Made by a program: the position numbers and the translations under genes. From positions 1 to 41,230 of IMG/VR virus record IMGVR_UViG_3300009786_000003: a stretch of DNA of 41,230 nucleotides, one strand, 5' to 3'. Origin of the DNA: a virus. How positions within the stretch are numbered: the first letter of the stretch is position 1; each line of letters starts with the position of its first letter. The notes below the pieces were generated by a model. It was not told the DNA's origin, did not search any database, and saw only the letters and a list, made by a program, of their open reading frames with translations. Of the stretch, positions 1 to 7,320 are shown in pieces.

Positions 1-123
1 AACACGGGTTATCGGCGGTTACCTTTTCAACATCACAGCATGTGATGCGCTCGGTGAAGTAGTGACCTTATTGCGAATGTGATCAAGACGCAACAACTTT
101 TTACAGATTAAACTTACTGCGCC
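1..123. repeat. Terminal direct repeat, left copy (circular overlap)
   Basis: These 123 bases are identical to the last 123 bases of the window. The repeat sits between the 72-aa gene after the scaffold and the capsid gene, which is not where a T7-like phage would have physical ends. I therefore read it as the overlap of a circular assembly. Confidence 0.95.
31..47. repeat. Short perfect inverted repeat upstream of capsid gene
   Basis: CATCACA-gca-TGTGATG forms a 7-bp stem with a 3-nt loop. No T-run follows on either strand, so it is not a standard terminator. Its right arm runs into TGATGCGC (43-50), the same 8-mer that is clustered in the putative origin near 10.4 kb. It lies in the gene-free leader before the capsid gene. 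Confidence 0.6.
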
Positions 124-319
124 CCCTGCGACGCTTCGGGGATTGAACCGATTCTCCCCCTGTGGGGAGATCAACCACCTTCGCCACTGTGGGGAGATCA
201 ACCACCTTCGCCCCGTTCTCGATGAACTGGGCGAACTTCTCAGCGGTCTCCAAGATTTCATCCACCGGCTTATCGGCCAGATACGCCAGCTTCAACGCCT
301 CAAGTCTGGTCTGCTTCAT
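101..319 (-). CDS. Small hypothetical protein after scaffold (72 aa)
   Basis: I do not recognise the family. The first half is predicted helical and mildly acidic. The middle carries a direct 9-residue duplication (KVVDLPT repeated), and the C-terminus is basic with a KRRRGR stretch. The start overlaps the scaffold stop in an ATGA arrangement, which implies translational coupling and supports this being a real gene. It is the last gene before a gene-free segment of about 190 bases leading to the capsid gene, so a head-assembly or scaffold-accessory role is possible but unproven. Confidence 0.65.
   Translation of the reverse strand: MKQTRLEALKLAYLADKPVDEILETAEKFAQFIENGAKVVDLPTVAKVVDLPTGGESVQSPKRRRGRSKFNL
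161..214. repeat. 27-bp tandem duplication inside the 72-aa gene
   Basis: Two adjacent 27-bp units match at 26 of 27 positions. The length is a multiple of three, so the reading frame is kept and nine residues are duplicated. The near-identity suggests a recent slippage event. Confidence 0.9.
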
Positions 320-1200
320 ATCGCCACCGGCAACTCACCCGCGATCAAACGGGACAATTCCGACTTCTTGGAAACCACGTTCTTGTGGTTAGGGTGCATC
401 TTATCGAGCCAAGCCTTGTTGAACTCCTCACTCCCCATAAGTTCATCAAGCGTTGCCTTCGCCTGTGCCGGCGTCATAACACCAGTTGCGCGGTTCTCAC
501 CGCCCTCGAATGTGTCATCGCCGATCTTCATGCCAAGGCTGTGTACGAGCAACATCGCATCTTTCGGCCCCATGGCTGTACGGAGACCAACAAGTTGGTC
601 GCCAGTCATACCAAGTGCCGCCGCCGTTCGCTCAATACCGGCAACATTCTGATCATACGCCGCTCCCCACTCCTTCTTGAGATCGGCCACGGCGTTTGTT
701 GCGTTGATCTCAGACTGATCACTGGCCGACTTAATATGTCCACCGCTGAACTCAGCCCACGCTTCAGCAATCTCACCCGCCTGGGCGGTGGACAGTCCTG
801 CCTTATGAAACGCCGCACCAGCCCACTCGGCGAACTGAGTGTCTTCACCTTCAGCCGGCTTGAGACCATAACCCGTCGCATCTCCAGGCCGTCCCAACTT
901 GGTAAAGAACTCGCCACGCTGTTCCGGTGTGGCGTCATCGGTGGGTAAGGTGATTGTATGACCGGCCTTGTCGGCGCCGAACAGCTTCTCTAGGTTGTGG
1001 TAACTATTGAGAACATTCTCAGTCGTACCGTTCTGGAACCCCTTGGTCTCAGCCCACCCACGCAAATCCTCATTCTGGATGGTGGCGAGGTCAAGGTTAG
1101 TTGGTGTCGGTGCTACCGCCGCAACTGATTCAACTGGTGCCGCTGGTGCCGCTGGTGCTTCTGGGTTGCCCGTATCTACGGACCCTTGTGCGTCAGCCAT
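316..1200 (-). CDS. Scaffolding-protein candidate
   Basis: A 294-aa acidic, Ala/Gly/Glu-rich, largely helical protein with a proline/alanine-rich low-complexity N-terminus (about residues 10-35). Position identifies it best: it follows the portal block and precedes the major capsid gene, where T7-like phages encode the scaffold (T7 gp9 position). Scaffolds drive procapsid assembly and leave before or during DNA packaging. The region around residues 75-145, with TKLGRPGDATGYGLKP, resembles the DATGY-type motif of scaffold-like proteins of podoviruses. GGAG lies upstream of the ATG at a normal distance. Function rests on synteny and composition, not on catalytic residues. Confidence 0.8.
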   Translation of the reverse strand: MADAQGSVDTGNPEAPAAPAAPVESVAAVAPTPTNLDLATIQNEDLRGWAETKGFQNGTTENVLNSYHNLEKLFGADKAGHTITLPTDDATPEQRGEFFTKLGRPGDATGYGLKPAEGEDTQFAEWAGAAFHKAGLSTAQAGEIAEAWAEFSGGHIKSASDQSEINATNAVADLKKEWGAAYDQNVAGIERTAAALGMTGDQLVGLRTAMGPKDAMLLVHSLGMKIGDDTFEGGENRATGVMTPAQAKATLDELMGSEEFNKAWLDKMHPNHKNVVSKKSELSRLIAGELPVAI

Positions 1201-1212
1201 GTTTTCAATCTC

Positions 1213-1317
1213 CTATTTCTGTTTACGAGTGATCTTCACCGCGCTTTTCGCGCTCGACTTCTTCACGTTGGAAACCTTCGCCGGCTTCTTGTAACCGGCT
1301 GGATTATTGGCTGGCAT
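1213..1317 (-). CDS. 34-aa lysine-rich miniprotein
   Basis: A very short gene found by eye: start ATG at 1317, stop TAG at 1213-1215. The product is strongly basic (about ten Lys plus Arg in 34 residues) with an Asn/Pro-rich N-terminus and no cysteines. It overlaps the end of the preceding 87-aa gene by 14 bases and has a G-rich Shine-Dalgarno (GGGGGTAAAG) directly upstream. Without it there would be a gap of about 100 bases in an otherwise tightly packed operon. It could bind DNA or an acidic partner such as the neighbouring scaffold, which is inference from charge only. Confidence 0.6.
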   Translation of the reverse strand: MPANNPAGYKKPAKVSNVKKSSAKSAVKITRKQK

Positions 1318-1567
1318 CTTTACCCCCAGGGTTAAAGTGTGACCACAGTTCCTCATCCGTCATGTTCAGGTGCCGTGTAATCCTTAACCAAACTTCCCGG
1401 CGTCCCTGCATAATGCCCTCGACGCGAGGATCGGTGTGGAAGGTGGTCTCATGCGCCCGGCAGAACTTCGCAAGATCATCAAGCACTCTCTCGCCGTGGA
1501 TACCATCGAACGAGAACCGATACGCCTGGATGCGGGTTCGCAAGAACCCCCTGATGTGGTCAATCAC
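1304..1567 (-). CDS. Bbp19-like phage protein
   Basis: An 87-aa protein resembling the Bbp19 family named after Bordetella phage BPP-1. Recognisable features are LDDLAKFCRAHETTFH around residues 29-44, then DPRVEGIMQGRREVWLRI (46-63) and a C-terminal HLNMTDEEL segment. The family is small, alpha-helical and regularly found between portal and scaffold genes in podoviruses, as here. The start overlaps the portal stop by four bases. Its molecular role is not established; a head-completion or scaffold-associated role is inferred from location. Confidence 0.8.
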   Translation of the reverse strand: MIDHIRGFLRTRIQAYRFSFDGIHGERVLDDLAKFCRAHETTFHTDPRVEGIMQGRREVWLRITRHLNMTDEELWSHFNPGGKDASQ

Positions 1568-3183
1568 CCCAACGCCTTCACCATGCCAGCAGCGGCGGGC
1601 GCCGCGTCAAGCATTTGCTGTTGTTGCTGTTGCTGCGCCCTGCCCTCGCGAATTGCCATTACCGCATCTTCACCACGGGTCCATGACGCCGGCATGGCGT
1701 TAATCTCACCAAGAGCCGGGTAGATGACATCAGTGTCGAAATGATCGAGAACCGAAACGTCCTGTGTGGTGTTCGCATACGCGATAGCCGCTTCAAGCGT
1801 CCGTAACCAACCCGCCGCTTCTTCTGACCGCTGTGACCGGGACAATGGACTGTCATACTCAATGTCGAACTCGCCATCCGCCTCGATCAACGCATCTGGC
1901 AAGGGCGGCAGCAAACCCTGTTGACTGAGCAAGTCAATCTCGCGTTCAATCATCGGGCCAAGCATTTCCGACTGTTGCCGGCCCATGGTTGGCGAGAGCA
2001 ACGCCCCCTTCTCACGGGCGCGTTCCAACACTTCGGTCGCAGTCATAGCTGGACTATCAACTAAGATTTGAAATAAACTAACTAGGAACGCATCGTTTAT
2101 TACAGCCTTCTCCATGTCCATGAGTTCCTGACCGGCAGAGAGGTTGCCGACAGGGAGAGCATGAACCAACGCCCGTCCTTCGGCACTGACACCGCCAGGG
2201 TTTATCGCACCCGGCTTCAGGCTAACCGCATCAAGAACGCCGTCATCGTGGCTGAGAAGCACAGGACGCACCGTCCGATGGCCCTGTTCGAGCATGGTTT
2301 TCTTCTGCTCGTTCAATACCTTAATCGCCGGCAGGGCCAGCATCGCCGGTGATCTGCCATATATCTCACCCGGCCCGGTGACGTACCGGCTAATGGGGTA
2401 CGGGAACGTGTTGAAACCACCTTCCGATAGAACACTGCGCCCGTCCACCGAAACGTAGAGCGATGCGAATTTCTTACCCCTGAAGTCAGCGCGTCCACTC
2501 TCGACCTCAAGGCGTGGTCGAACACAATGGATAACCTCGAACGTCTTGTCAGGATCATTCTTCAGCGTCGATGTGACCTGATCCGGTAACTCCCACCCAC
2601 GGCTCTCTGACCGCTGTTGCATCTGCCGCCCGGTCATTGTGAACTTACGATAGGACGTATCCACAACGCCCTGATGGCTCATGTCGAAAAGGATTTCACG
2701 GAGATCAATCGCGGCGTACCGCAACCCACCTTCATCATTGTGATCGATGTGGATCGATGACGTACCGAACGCGCCCAGGCCAATGTAGACCTCATGTTGC
2801 TGGCTGGCGTGATTGGCGCGTGGTGAATTACGATGTTTGAAGAGGGTGTTCGTGACTTGCTCGAAGAACAGCTTGGTGTCGCGGTCCTTATTCAGTTCAG
2901 GGTTAGTGGTCAGGACGCGGTGCCACCGGCTATTACGCGGCGTCAACATGCTCTCCATCGCCGCCGCGAACCGCTCAAGACCCAACGCCGCCGTCGCATC
3001 GAACATCTTCTCCGTGCGCTTCTCACCACGGATTATGGTCGATGTCGGACGGTTGAAGGTGTGGTTGTAGCGCGGCAGTACCCGTTCAGCTATCTCACGC
3101 CAGTGGGCGTCCCATGTGCCACGTTCCCCCTCAAGTTTGTCGTATCGCTTGACGACTTCTTCGGCAGCGGGTTCACTAGCCAT
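1564..3183 (-). CDS. Portal (head-tail connector) protein, T7 type
   Basis: A 539-aa protein of the T7-like head-tail connector family. The N-terminus (VVKRYDKLEGERGTWDAHW, then EIAERVLPR) is typical, as are the ESMLTPRNSRWH segment near residue 80 and the GPGEIYGRSPAML segment around residues 265-280. It would form the dodecameric ring at one capsid vertex through which DNA is pumped by the terminase and to which the tail attaches. Length matches the family (about 500-560 aa). The C-terminus has a run of seven glutamines followed by Ala/Pro-rich sequence, an easily slipped CAG/CAA tract. It sits between the Bbp19-like gene and the Gly-rich 290-aa gene. Confidence 0.95.
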   Translation of the reverse strand: MASEPAAEEVVKRYDKLEGERGTWDAHWREIAERVLPRYNHTFNRPTSTIIRGEKRTEKMFDATAALGLERFAAAMESMLTPRNSRWHRVLTTNPELNKDRDTKLFFEQVTNTLFKHRNSPRANHASQQHEVYIGLGAFGTSSIHIDHNDEGGLRYAAIDLREILFDMSHQGVVDTSYRKFTMTGRQMQQRSESRGWELPDQVTSTLKNDPDKTFEVIHCVRPRLEVESGRADFRGKKFASLYVSVDGRSVLSEGGFNTFPYPISRYVTGPGEIYGRSPAMLALPAIKVLNEQKKTMLEQGHRTVRPVLLSHDDGVLDAVSLKPGAINPGGVSAEGRALVHALPVGNLSAGQELMDMEKAVINDAFLVSLFQILVDSPAMTATEVLERAREKGALLSPTMGRQQSEMLGPMIEREIDLLSQQGLLPPLPDALIEADGEFDIEYDSPLSRSQRSEEAAGWLRTLEAAIAYANTTQDVSVLDHFDTDVIYPALGEINAMPASWTRGEDAVMAIREGRAQQQQQQQMLDAAPAAAGMVKALG

Positions 3184-3186
3184 GCC

Positions 3187-4059
3187 CTATGCCCCCATTA
3201 GAGTTTCAAATGATGTTGCCCGCCGCGCCCGTGCGCGTGTCCTTTTGTTCCGCTCCGCTTTCGCCACGGCGTCCGACACGGTGGCCGGTGAGGTGACACC
3301 CGTGTCCTCTTTCGGCGGCGTCGATGGCGGTCCTTCTTCGGCGGCGCTGACCGGTAAAGTATCGCTGCCGCCGTCACCATCGAAACCATCGGGACCAGTA
3401 GCGACACCCGGTCTGCTTGCTACGTCCTCATTATAGGCGTCCTGAATGGGTGTTCCCGGTTCAGAGCCAATCACAGAGGGAAGATCACGAACATCCACAG
3501 TCGGCCTACTCGCCTCTCCCGGTTTTGCGGTACTTAAATCAGACGTGGAATATGTAGGGTCCGCGAGGCTTATTGTCTGAACCGCTGTTCGTTCACTAAC
3601 CGGCTGGTCTGCCGGCTTCTCGGTGTCAGGCAAAACGTCGCCCACCTCGATCACGTTCTCATCGCCTCTAAACCAACCGAGAAGATCACCAGCAGCACCA
3701 AGGCCGAAAGATACCGGGTTGGATGCTTTAAGCGCCGTCGCCACGCCCCCCAATGCCGAGCCAATAAGACCAGGGGCCGTCTTGCCGACGCTTCTCACCC
3801 CACTGCCGGCGCGAGACAACATCGCATCAACTTCTCGCGAGGTCGCCACCTTCGGACCTGACCCAGTCGCCGGTTTGTCCTTGCCAGAACTCCCAGTTAC
3901 ATCGCCACCAGAACCGCCGCCACCAGAACCACCGCCACCAGAACCACCGATGAACGCCTCAAGTGCTTCAGGATTAGTGACCTGACCCAACGCTATCGCA
4001 CTACTTTTGCCTTTAGTCTTGCCGTTGCCGCCACCACTCGCCGCCGCGTCAGCAGTCAT
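3187..4059 (-). CDS. Gly/Ala-rich hypothetical virion-region protein
   Basis: A 290-aa protein with no recognised family. Residues about 38-52 form a natural glycine-serine linker (GGSGGGGSGGGGSGG). The centre (about 78-130) is a hydrophobic Gly/Ala segment, followed by an acidic disordered stretch and a basic C-terminus rich in Arg/Lys. It is the second gene after the terL terminator and lies directly before the portal gene. Overlap with the 72-aa gene on one side and 3 bases from the portal on the other show one transcription unit. It could be a structural or head-tail accessory protein; that is inference from location. Confidence 0.75.
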   Translation of the reverse strand: MTADAAASGGGNGKTKGKSSAIALGQVTNPEALEAFIGGSGGGGSGGGGSGGDVTGSSGKDKPATGSGPKVATSREVDAMLSRAGSGVRSVGKTAPGLIGSALGGVATALKASNPVSFGLGAAGDLLGWFRGDENVIEVGDVLPDTEKPADQPVSERTAVQTISLADPTYSTSDLSTAKPGEASRPTVDVRDLPSVIGSEPGTPIQDAYNEDVASRPGVATGPDGFDGDGGSDTLPVSAAEEGPPSTPPKEDTGVTSPATVSDAVAKAERNKRTRARARRATSFETLMGA

Positions 4060-4277
4060 TACGCCGCTCCCAGCAACTTCTTGGGCGTACTCTCGATCTC
4101 ATCGGTGACGCCCTGACCACTGGTCAGAATGGTCGATGCCCGGCCTTGAGCCGATGCGCGTTGCTGTCGTACCCGCAACGCAGCGGCTTGGACATCCGCG
4201 TCTGACCGGGTGGGCGGTGGCGGTGGCGCGGGAGCAACGAGAGGGGTCGCAGGTTGTGAACTAAACAGACCACCCAT
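4059..4277 (-). CDS. Proline-rich small protein upstream of portal (72 aa)
   Basis: The N-terminus MGGLFSS is followed by a proline-rich stretch (residues about 12-23), a helical Ala/Arg/Gln region and a GRASTILT motif near residues 45-53, ending in KKLLGAA. Small proteins with a Pro-rich N-terminus and a RASTILT-like motif are common next to portal genes of podoviruses, and I recall no assigned function. GGAGA lies about 7 bases before the ATG. It is the first gene after the terminator that follows terL, so a promoter is expected in the 50 bases upstream, although I see no convincing -35/-10 pair. Confidence 0.75.
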   Translation of the reverse strand: MGGLFSSQPATPLVAPAPPPPPTRSDADVQAAALRVRQQRASAQGRASTILTSGQGVTDEIESTPKKLLGAA

Positions 4278-4323
4278 GTGCGTGTCTCCATGATATCACA
4301 ACGACATTCCAGTCACCCTAATG

Positions 4324-4355
4324 AAAAAGAGACGGCCATGCAAGCATGGCCGTCT
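4324..4355 (-). terminator. Rho-independent terminator after terL
   Basis: On the minus strand a perfect 12-bp stem (AGACGGCCATGC and its complement, tiny loop) is followed by CTCTTTTTC. It lies just past the terL stop and so separates the terminase unit from the head-gene operon that begins at 4277. Confidence 0.9.
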
Positions 4356-4370
4356 GAGTCAGGGAGGATA

Positions 4371-5906
4371 CTAGCCGAATATATCATACTCCATGTCTCG
4401 CGCAACCATTGTCTTACTACGCGGCCCCCGCGTCGTTCGCATGTCGCGCCGGCCAACAGTGCGTGAAAACGTCACCGCCAGCGCATCAGCGTAGTCAGGC
4501 GATGCGTGACCACGCCTCTTCATCTTATCCTTCGGCTCCAGCTTCAACTGCCCCTTGAGGTTATACTCATAGATCGGAGCGCACATATCATCAACCAGTT
4601 CCCCCCTGTCCGGTAACATGCCGGTGGCAACCCAATCGCGCATCCGCCCCCACAGTTCCGTGCGATGGTTCGCATACATATCCTTATCTTGCGCCCCACC
4701 GCCAACTGAAACCTCAATGATCTTGTAGCGGCTGGCCTTGAGTATATCGGCCAACCCGCCGCCGACACCATCACCCTCAATAAAGACCGCGTCCGGTTTG
4801 TACTTGTCAATCGCCCTGGCGCAGTGTTCGGCCAAGTCCACAATGGAACATTTCGCATACGCCTCGAACCGCACCGTCTTCGCGTCGTTGCCCTGGCGAA
4901 ACGCGATAACAGCCTTGTCATTCCCATATCGGGCCGGGTCAACCCCCATGACAAACGGCGCACCTGTGTCGATAACCGCATCGCGGCCAACCGCGTCATC
5001 CACATCGCCGCGCCCGATAAACTGATAGTCCCCCTGTCGCGGGAACTGACCATAGACCTCTACCCTCGCCTGATCACTATCCTCACCATACTGGCGTATG
5101 ATATCTGCATACAGCGTCTGATCGTTCTCACCCACCGTCCGCGCATCGATGGTCTCATTGTCCCATTGGTCTCGATTGCTGTGGAAACACTCGAAGAACT
5201 CACCGGACGGATTACGGGGGTTAGAGATGCAGAACCAGAACCGATGTATCGTCTTGTCAGTGAAATACCCCTGCGCCACCGGCCAGATACAACTAGCGAT
5301 GCCACTCGCCTCATCGAAGAGAACCGCCATTCCCGTCTGCGAGTGAACGCCGGCATAAGCGTCAGGCGCCTCTTCGGACCACAGCCGCGCCTGGATGTAC
5401 CAGTAGGCGTCATCATAATCGGTGGTGCGCTTCATGGTCTCGACCAGCCACTCTTCAGGCTGAAGGCTCATCGCGTTGTGCTTGAACCACCGCGAGTGGA
5501 TGCTCATCGTCGCCCACTTCCTGATCTCAGGAAAGGTGGTGCTTTTCAACTGTTGTTCCGTGTTCGCTGATACGACCACAGTACTCGACGGGACACAGGA
5601 GAAGAGCCATAGCGCAACCCACGCAAGGAACGCCGACTTCCCGATACCACGCCCTGATGCCCTCGCAAGTTTCATTAGTTCGGGATCGGCACCAGAACGG
5701 ACCTTGCCTCGATTCGCAGCTATGTGCGCCTTCATCTGGCGTAAAGCACTCAGTTGCCATTCCCGTGGTCCATCGTGCCCCTCAAGCGGCGAGTTCGGTT
5801 TACCCCACGGGAAAGCGTACATCACAAATGCTTCGGGATCATCCGCGAAACTCAACATCTTCAGGATGAGTTGTTGTTCGTCTGGGTGCGGCTGCTGTTT
5901 AGGCAC
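4371..5906 (-). CDS. terL: Terminase large subunit
   Basis: A 511-aa packaging motor that docks on the portal, pumps DNA with ATP hydrolysis and cuts concatemers. ATPase motifs are visible: Walker A SGRGIGKS at residues 84-91, Walker B MAVLFDEAS at 193-201 with D198/E199, and a coupling-type SNP at 228-230. The RNase H-like nuclease domain starts at GVDPARYGND (D323), continues with FIEGDGVGGG (E377, D379) and ends with SPDYADAL (D471, D474). All key acidic residues are present and length is normal. The start overlaps the end of the HNH gene by eight bases. Confidence 0.97.
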   Translation of the reverse strand: MPKQQPHPDEQQLILKMLSFADDPEAFVMYAFPWGKPNSPLEGHDGPREWQLSALRQMKAHIAANRGKVRSGADPELMKLARASGRGIGKSAFLAWVALWLFSCVPSSTVVVSANTEQQLKSTTFPEIRKWATMSIHSRWFKHNAMSLQPEEWLVETMKRTTDYDDAYWYIQARLWSEEAPDAYAGVHSQTGMAVLFDEASGIASCIWPVAQGYFTDKTIHRFWFCISNPRNPSGEFFECFHSNRDQWDNETIDARTVGENDQTLYADIIRQYGEDSDQARVEVYGQFPRQGDYQFIGRGDVDDAVGRDAVIDTGAPFVMGVDPARYGNDKAVIAFRQGNDAKTVRFEAYAKCSIVDLAEHCARAIDKYKPDAVFIEGDGVGGGLADILKASRYKIIEVSVGGGAQDKDMYANHRTELWGRMRDWVATGMLPDRGELVDDMCAPIYEYNLKGQLKLEPKDKMKRRGHASPDYADALAVTFSRTVGRRDMRTTRGPRSKTMVARDMEYDIFG

Positions 5907-6384
5907 TGTGGATATGCCCCCATGCTACCTTACGTTTGATATCGGATACGACGGTCTTATGTATGCCAAACATTTCGGCTATTTCATAACCCCACATAAG
6001 TCCAGAATGTGCCAAATTGAATATGCTCATTGCGTTTCTGTCAGTGAGTTTGGCGAAAGGGTGGTTCTCGCCAGACAGTTTCGCCAACCTTCCCTTCGCC
6101 GCACAGTCATCCATGTTGTCCTGGTTTGTCCCCGTAAACAAATGATCTGGGTTTACACACGGCGGGGTGTCGCAGTGATGAAGAACACACATTTTAGAGA
6201 GACCATCGTCGGCAGGGATATCACCAACGTGGATCATATATGAAGCACGGTGCGCGAGGATCGTCTTGCGCTCGTGGTTTATAACCCCGTACCCGTTCTG
6301 GTTAAGGTACGCAGTCCAGAGCCAACACCCAGTGTCGGGACAAACTTCATATTTAGTGTCGAACCGTTCTTCCAGCGTCTTCAT
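5899..6384 (-). CDS. HNH endonuclease (free-standing, homing type)
   Basis: A 161-aa HNH_3-type endonuclease. The core runs from about residue 15 to 95: paired cysteines (C15, C20), GYGVI near 31-35, AHR near 44-46, then LHHCDTPPCVNPDHL with H69/H70, N78 and H81, followed by GTNQDNMDD. The C-terminal part (SGENHPFAKLT, then EIAEMFGIHKTVVSDIK) looks like a NUMOD/HTH DNA-binding module. The gene lies between the small and large terminase genes, a frequent landing place for such elements. It has a strong AGGGGAGG Shine-Dalgarno and looks more AT-rich than its neighbours. It probably acts as a selfish mobile gene, though some HNH proteins next to terminases assist packaging. Confidence 0.9.
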   Translation of the reverse strand: MKTLEERFDTKYEVCPDTGCWLWTAYLNQNGYGVINHERKTILAHRASYMIHVGDIPADDGLSKMCVLHHCDTPPCVNPDHLFTGTNQDNMDDCAAKGRLAKLSGENHPFAKLTDRNAMSIFNLAHSGLMWGYEIAEMFGIHKTVVSDIKRKVAWGHIHSA

Positions 6385-6395
6385 GTCAGCACCTC

Positions 6396-6412
6396 CCCTC
6401 TGGTTGGTGTCT
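6396..6412 (-). repeat. Leader-type repeat, minus-strand copy
   Basis: On the minus strand this reads AGACACCAACCAGAGGG, immediately before the HNH gene's start. It matches 15 of 17 positions of a plus-strand segment at 6941-6957. The two copies form an inverted pair flanking the small-terminase gene and the G/C tract. Confidence 0.7.
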
Positions 6413-6481
6413 TCCTTTCTTACAATGTTATGAAATATATTTCAAATGAAAAATAAGAAGCGTGTAGGTCCACAGTATACA

Positions 6482-6526
6482 GCCGGCGCCGGCGATCCGG
6501 GGGTACCCCCACCCCACCCCCCCCTT
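6482..6526. other. G/C-tract with adjacent perfect palindromes between terS and HNH
   Basis: Two 12-bp perfect palindromes, GCCGGCGCCGGC (6482-6493) and GGGGGTACCCCC (6499-6510), are followed by C-runs. On the minus strand the C-runs read as G8-T-G4-T-G5, a potential G-quadruplex. The tract is in the roughly 225-base gene-free segment between the small-terminase candidate and the HNH gene. I see no plausible gene here. A packaging-recognition or recombination site is possible. Confidence 0.7.
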
Positions 6527-6609
6527 GGTGATTTCGCGCCGGGTGGCCTACATTAGATAATGCTAATAATCCATAATACATATTATCACACAATGGAAAC
6601 CTAATGATA

Positions 6610-6915
6610 TCAACCACTTAGGTCATCGACGGTCGCAATCTCTACCAAGTCAGGCGTGATATCGATCATTTGTTTCTGTTCCGTTCTCTTTTGTGCCTCA
6701 ATCATGGCGGCGCCCAGGTCGATCAAGTTGTGGTTAATCTGGGCAGACACCTCAACAGGGATAAGCTTGCCTAGCAGGCTGGCGAAGACCGACGGGTGCT
6801 GAAACATGAGGTTCAAGAGATACTTTTCAGAACCGCCTTTATAAAATGCCCGGATTAGCGCCTCTTTTACGTCAACCGTTAGGTTAACATTCCGTTTGAT
6901 TCTTGGCATGTTCAT
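6610..6915 (-). CDS. Terminase small subunit candidate
   Basis: A 101-aa basic-then-acidic helical protein. The N-terminus PRIKRNVNLTVDVKEAL and the central YLLNLMFQHPSVFASLLGKL followed by IPVEV (about residues 40-62) match a phage pattern (AFxxLLGKxxPxEV) often encoded just before terL and annotated as small terminase or maturase. Small terminases recognise phage DNA and regulate the large subunit. An alternative ATG two codons downstream has better Shine-Dalgarno spacing. It is the first minus-strand gene at the divergent promoter region. Identification rests on position and pattern, so it is moderate. Confidence 0.65.
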   Translation of the reverse strand: MNMPRIKRNVNLTVDVKEALIRAFYKGGSEKYLLNLMFQHPSVFASLLGKLIPVEVSAQINHNLIDLGAAMIEAQKRTEQKQMIDITPDLVEIATVDDLSG

Positions 6916-6940
6916 TCGTTCCGAAAACCGTTATATCGCA

Positions 6941-6957
6941 AGACACTAACCAGGGGG
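6941..6957 (+). repeat. Leader-type repeat, plus-strand copy without a following gene
   Basis: It reads AGACACTAACCAGGGGG and ends in a Shine-Dalgarno-like G-run. No gene begins downstream at a usable distance; the next plus-strand gene has its own leader about 70 bases on. Confidence 0.6.
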
Positions 6958-6980
6958 GAAAAGAAAGTCAATTTTCCCTA

Positions 6981-7013
6981 TTGACAACGTGTCAATGTGG
7001 CACTAAGTATAAT
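6981..7013 (+). promoter_or_regulatory. Early promoter/operator region
   Basis: TTGACA at 6981-6986 is half of a perfect dyad TTGACA-acg-TGTCAA, and TATAAT lies at 7008-7013. The 21-base spacer is longer than the usual 16-18, so the exact promoter is uncertain. The dyad also presents TTGACA on the minus strand toward the small terminase gene. A TGACA-N3-TGTCA dyad occurs again at 10563-10575. A regulator binding here could switch early and late transcription. Confidence 0.6.
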
Positions 7014-7043
7014 GGCACAAGCAACCAACCAGGGAGATTTATC

Positions 7044-7310
7044 ATGGCGACCACGTTAAACACTGAAAACCGCGAAGACGGCCTTCACCTGACAGACAAA
7101 GATGACGTACTGCAGTACGTCATTATCTACGATGGACGCGATCAATGGTTCGTGGTGACCGCCAACGTATATTATAGGCGCCGGCTTGGGAATAAGGCCG
7201 GCCGTGCGTTCCCATTGATCGGCGAAAACACATGGCGTTCGCTTGAGGCTGCAGAGTTCTATGCGTTGGCAATGTACGCGGACCAAGTCGCCATCGCTAA
7301 ATACCAATAG
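7044..7310 (+). CDS. Hypothetical early protein (88 aa)
   Basis: The first gene of the early plus-strand block. I chose the ATG preceded by AACCAACCAGGGAGA because it supplies the Shine-Dalgarno; an upstream in-frame start would run through the promoter. The product is a small soluble protein with aromatic-rich segments (QYVIIYDGRDQWFVVTANVYY, given here only in part as QWFVVTANVYY, about residues 35-45), followed by an Ala-rich C-terminal helix. No family is recognised. First early genes of phages often modify the host, but nothing in the sequence shows that here. Confidence 0.75.
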   Translation: MATTLNTENREDGLHLTDKDDVLQYVIIYDGRDQWFVVTANVYYRRRLGNKAGRAFPLIGENTWRSLEAAEFYALAMYADQVAIAKYQ

Positions 7311-7320
7311 TGACAACCAG

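Noticed and set aside
1-123. Terminal repeat as true T7-like physical ends
   Set aside because: It splits the scaffold-capsid operon; T7-like ends lie outside the structural block.
385-948. 187-aa plus-strand ORF opposite the scaffold gene
   Set aside because: Shadow of the minus-strand scaffold gene: Arg/Ser-rich, no Shine-Dalgarno, against the operon direction.
4824-5570. 248-aa plus-strand ORF opposite terL
   Set aside because: Long only because of the codon pattern of terL; lies wholly inside a gene with all terminase motifs.
6420-6617. 65-aa minus-strand ORF starting with GTG between terS and the HNH gene
   Set aside because: Its middle is translated G-tract (GGGG) and palindromes; no Shine-Dalgarno; composition unlike a protein.
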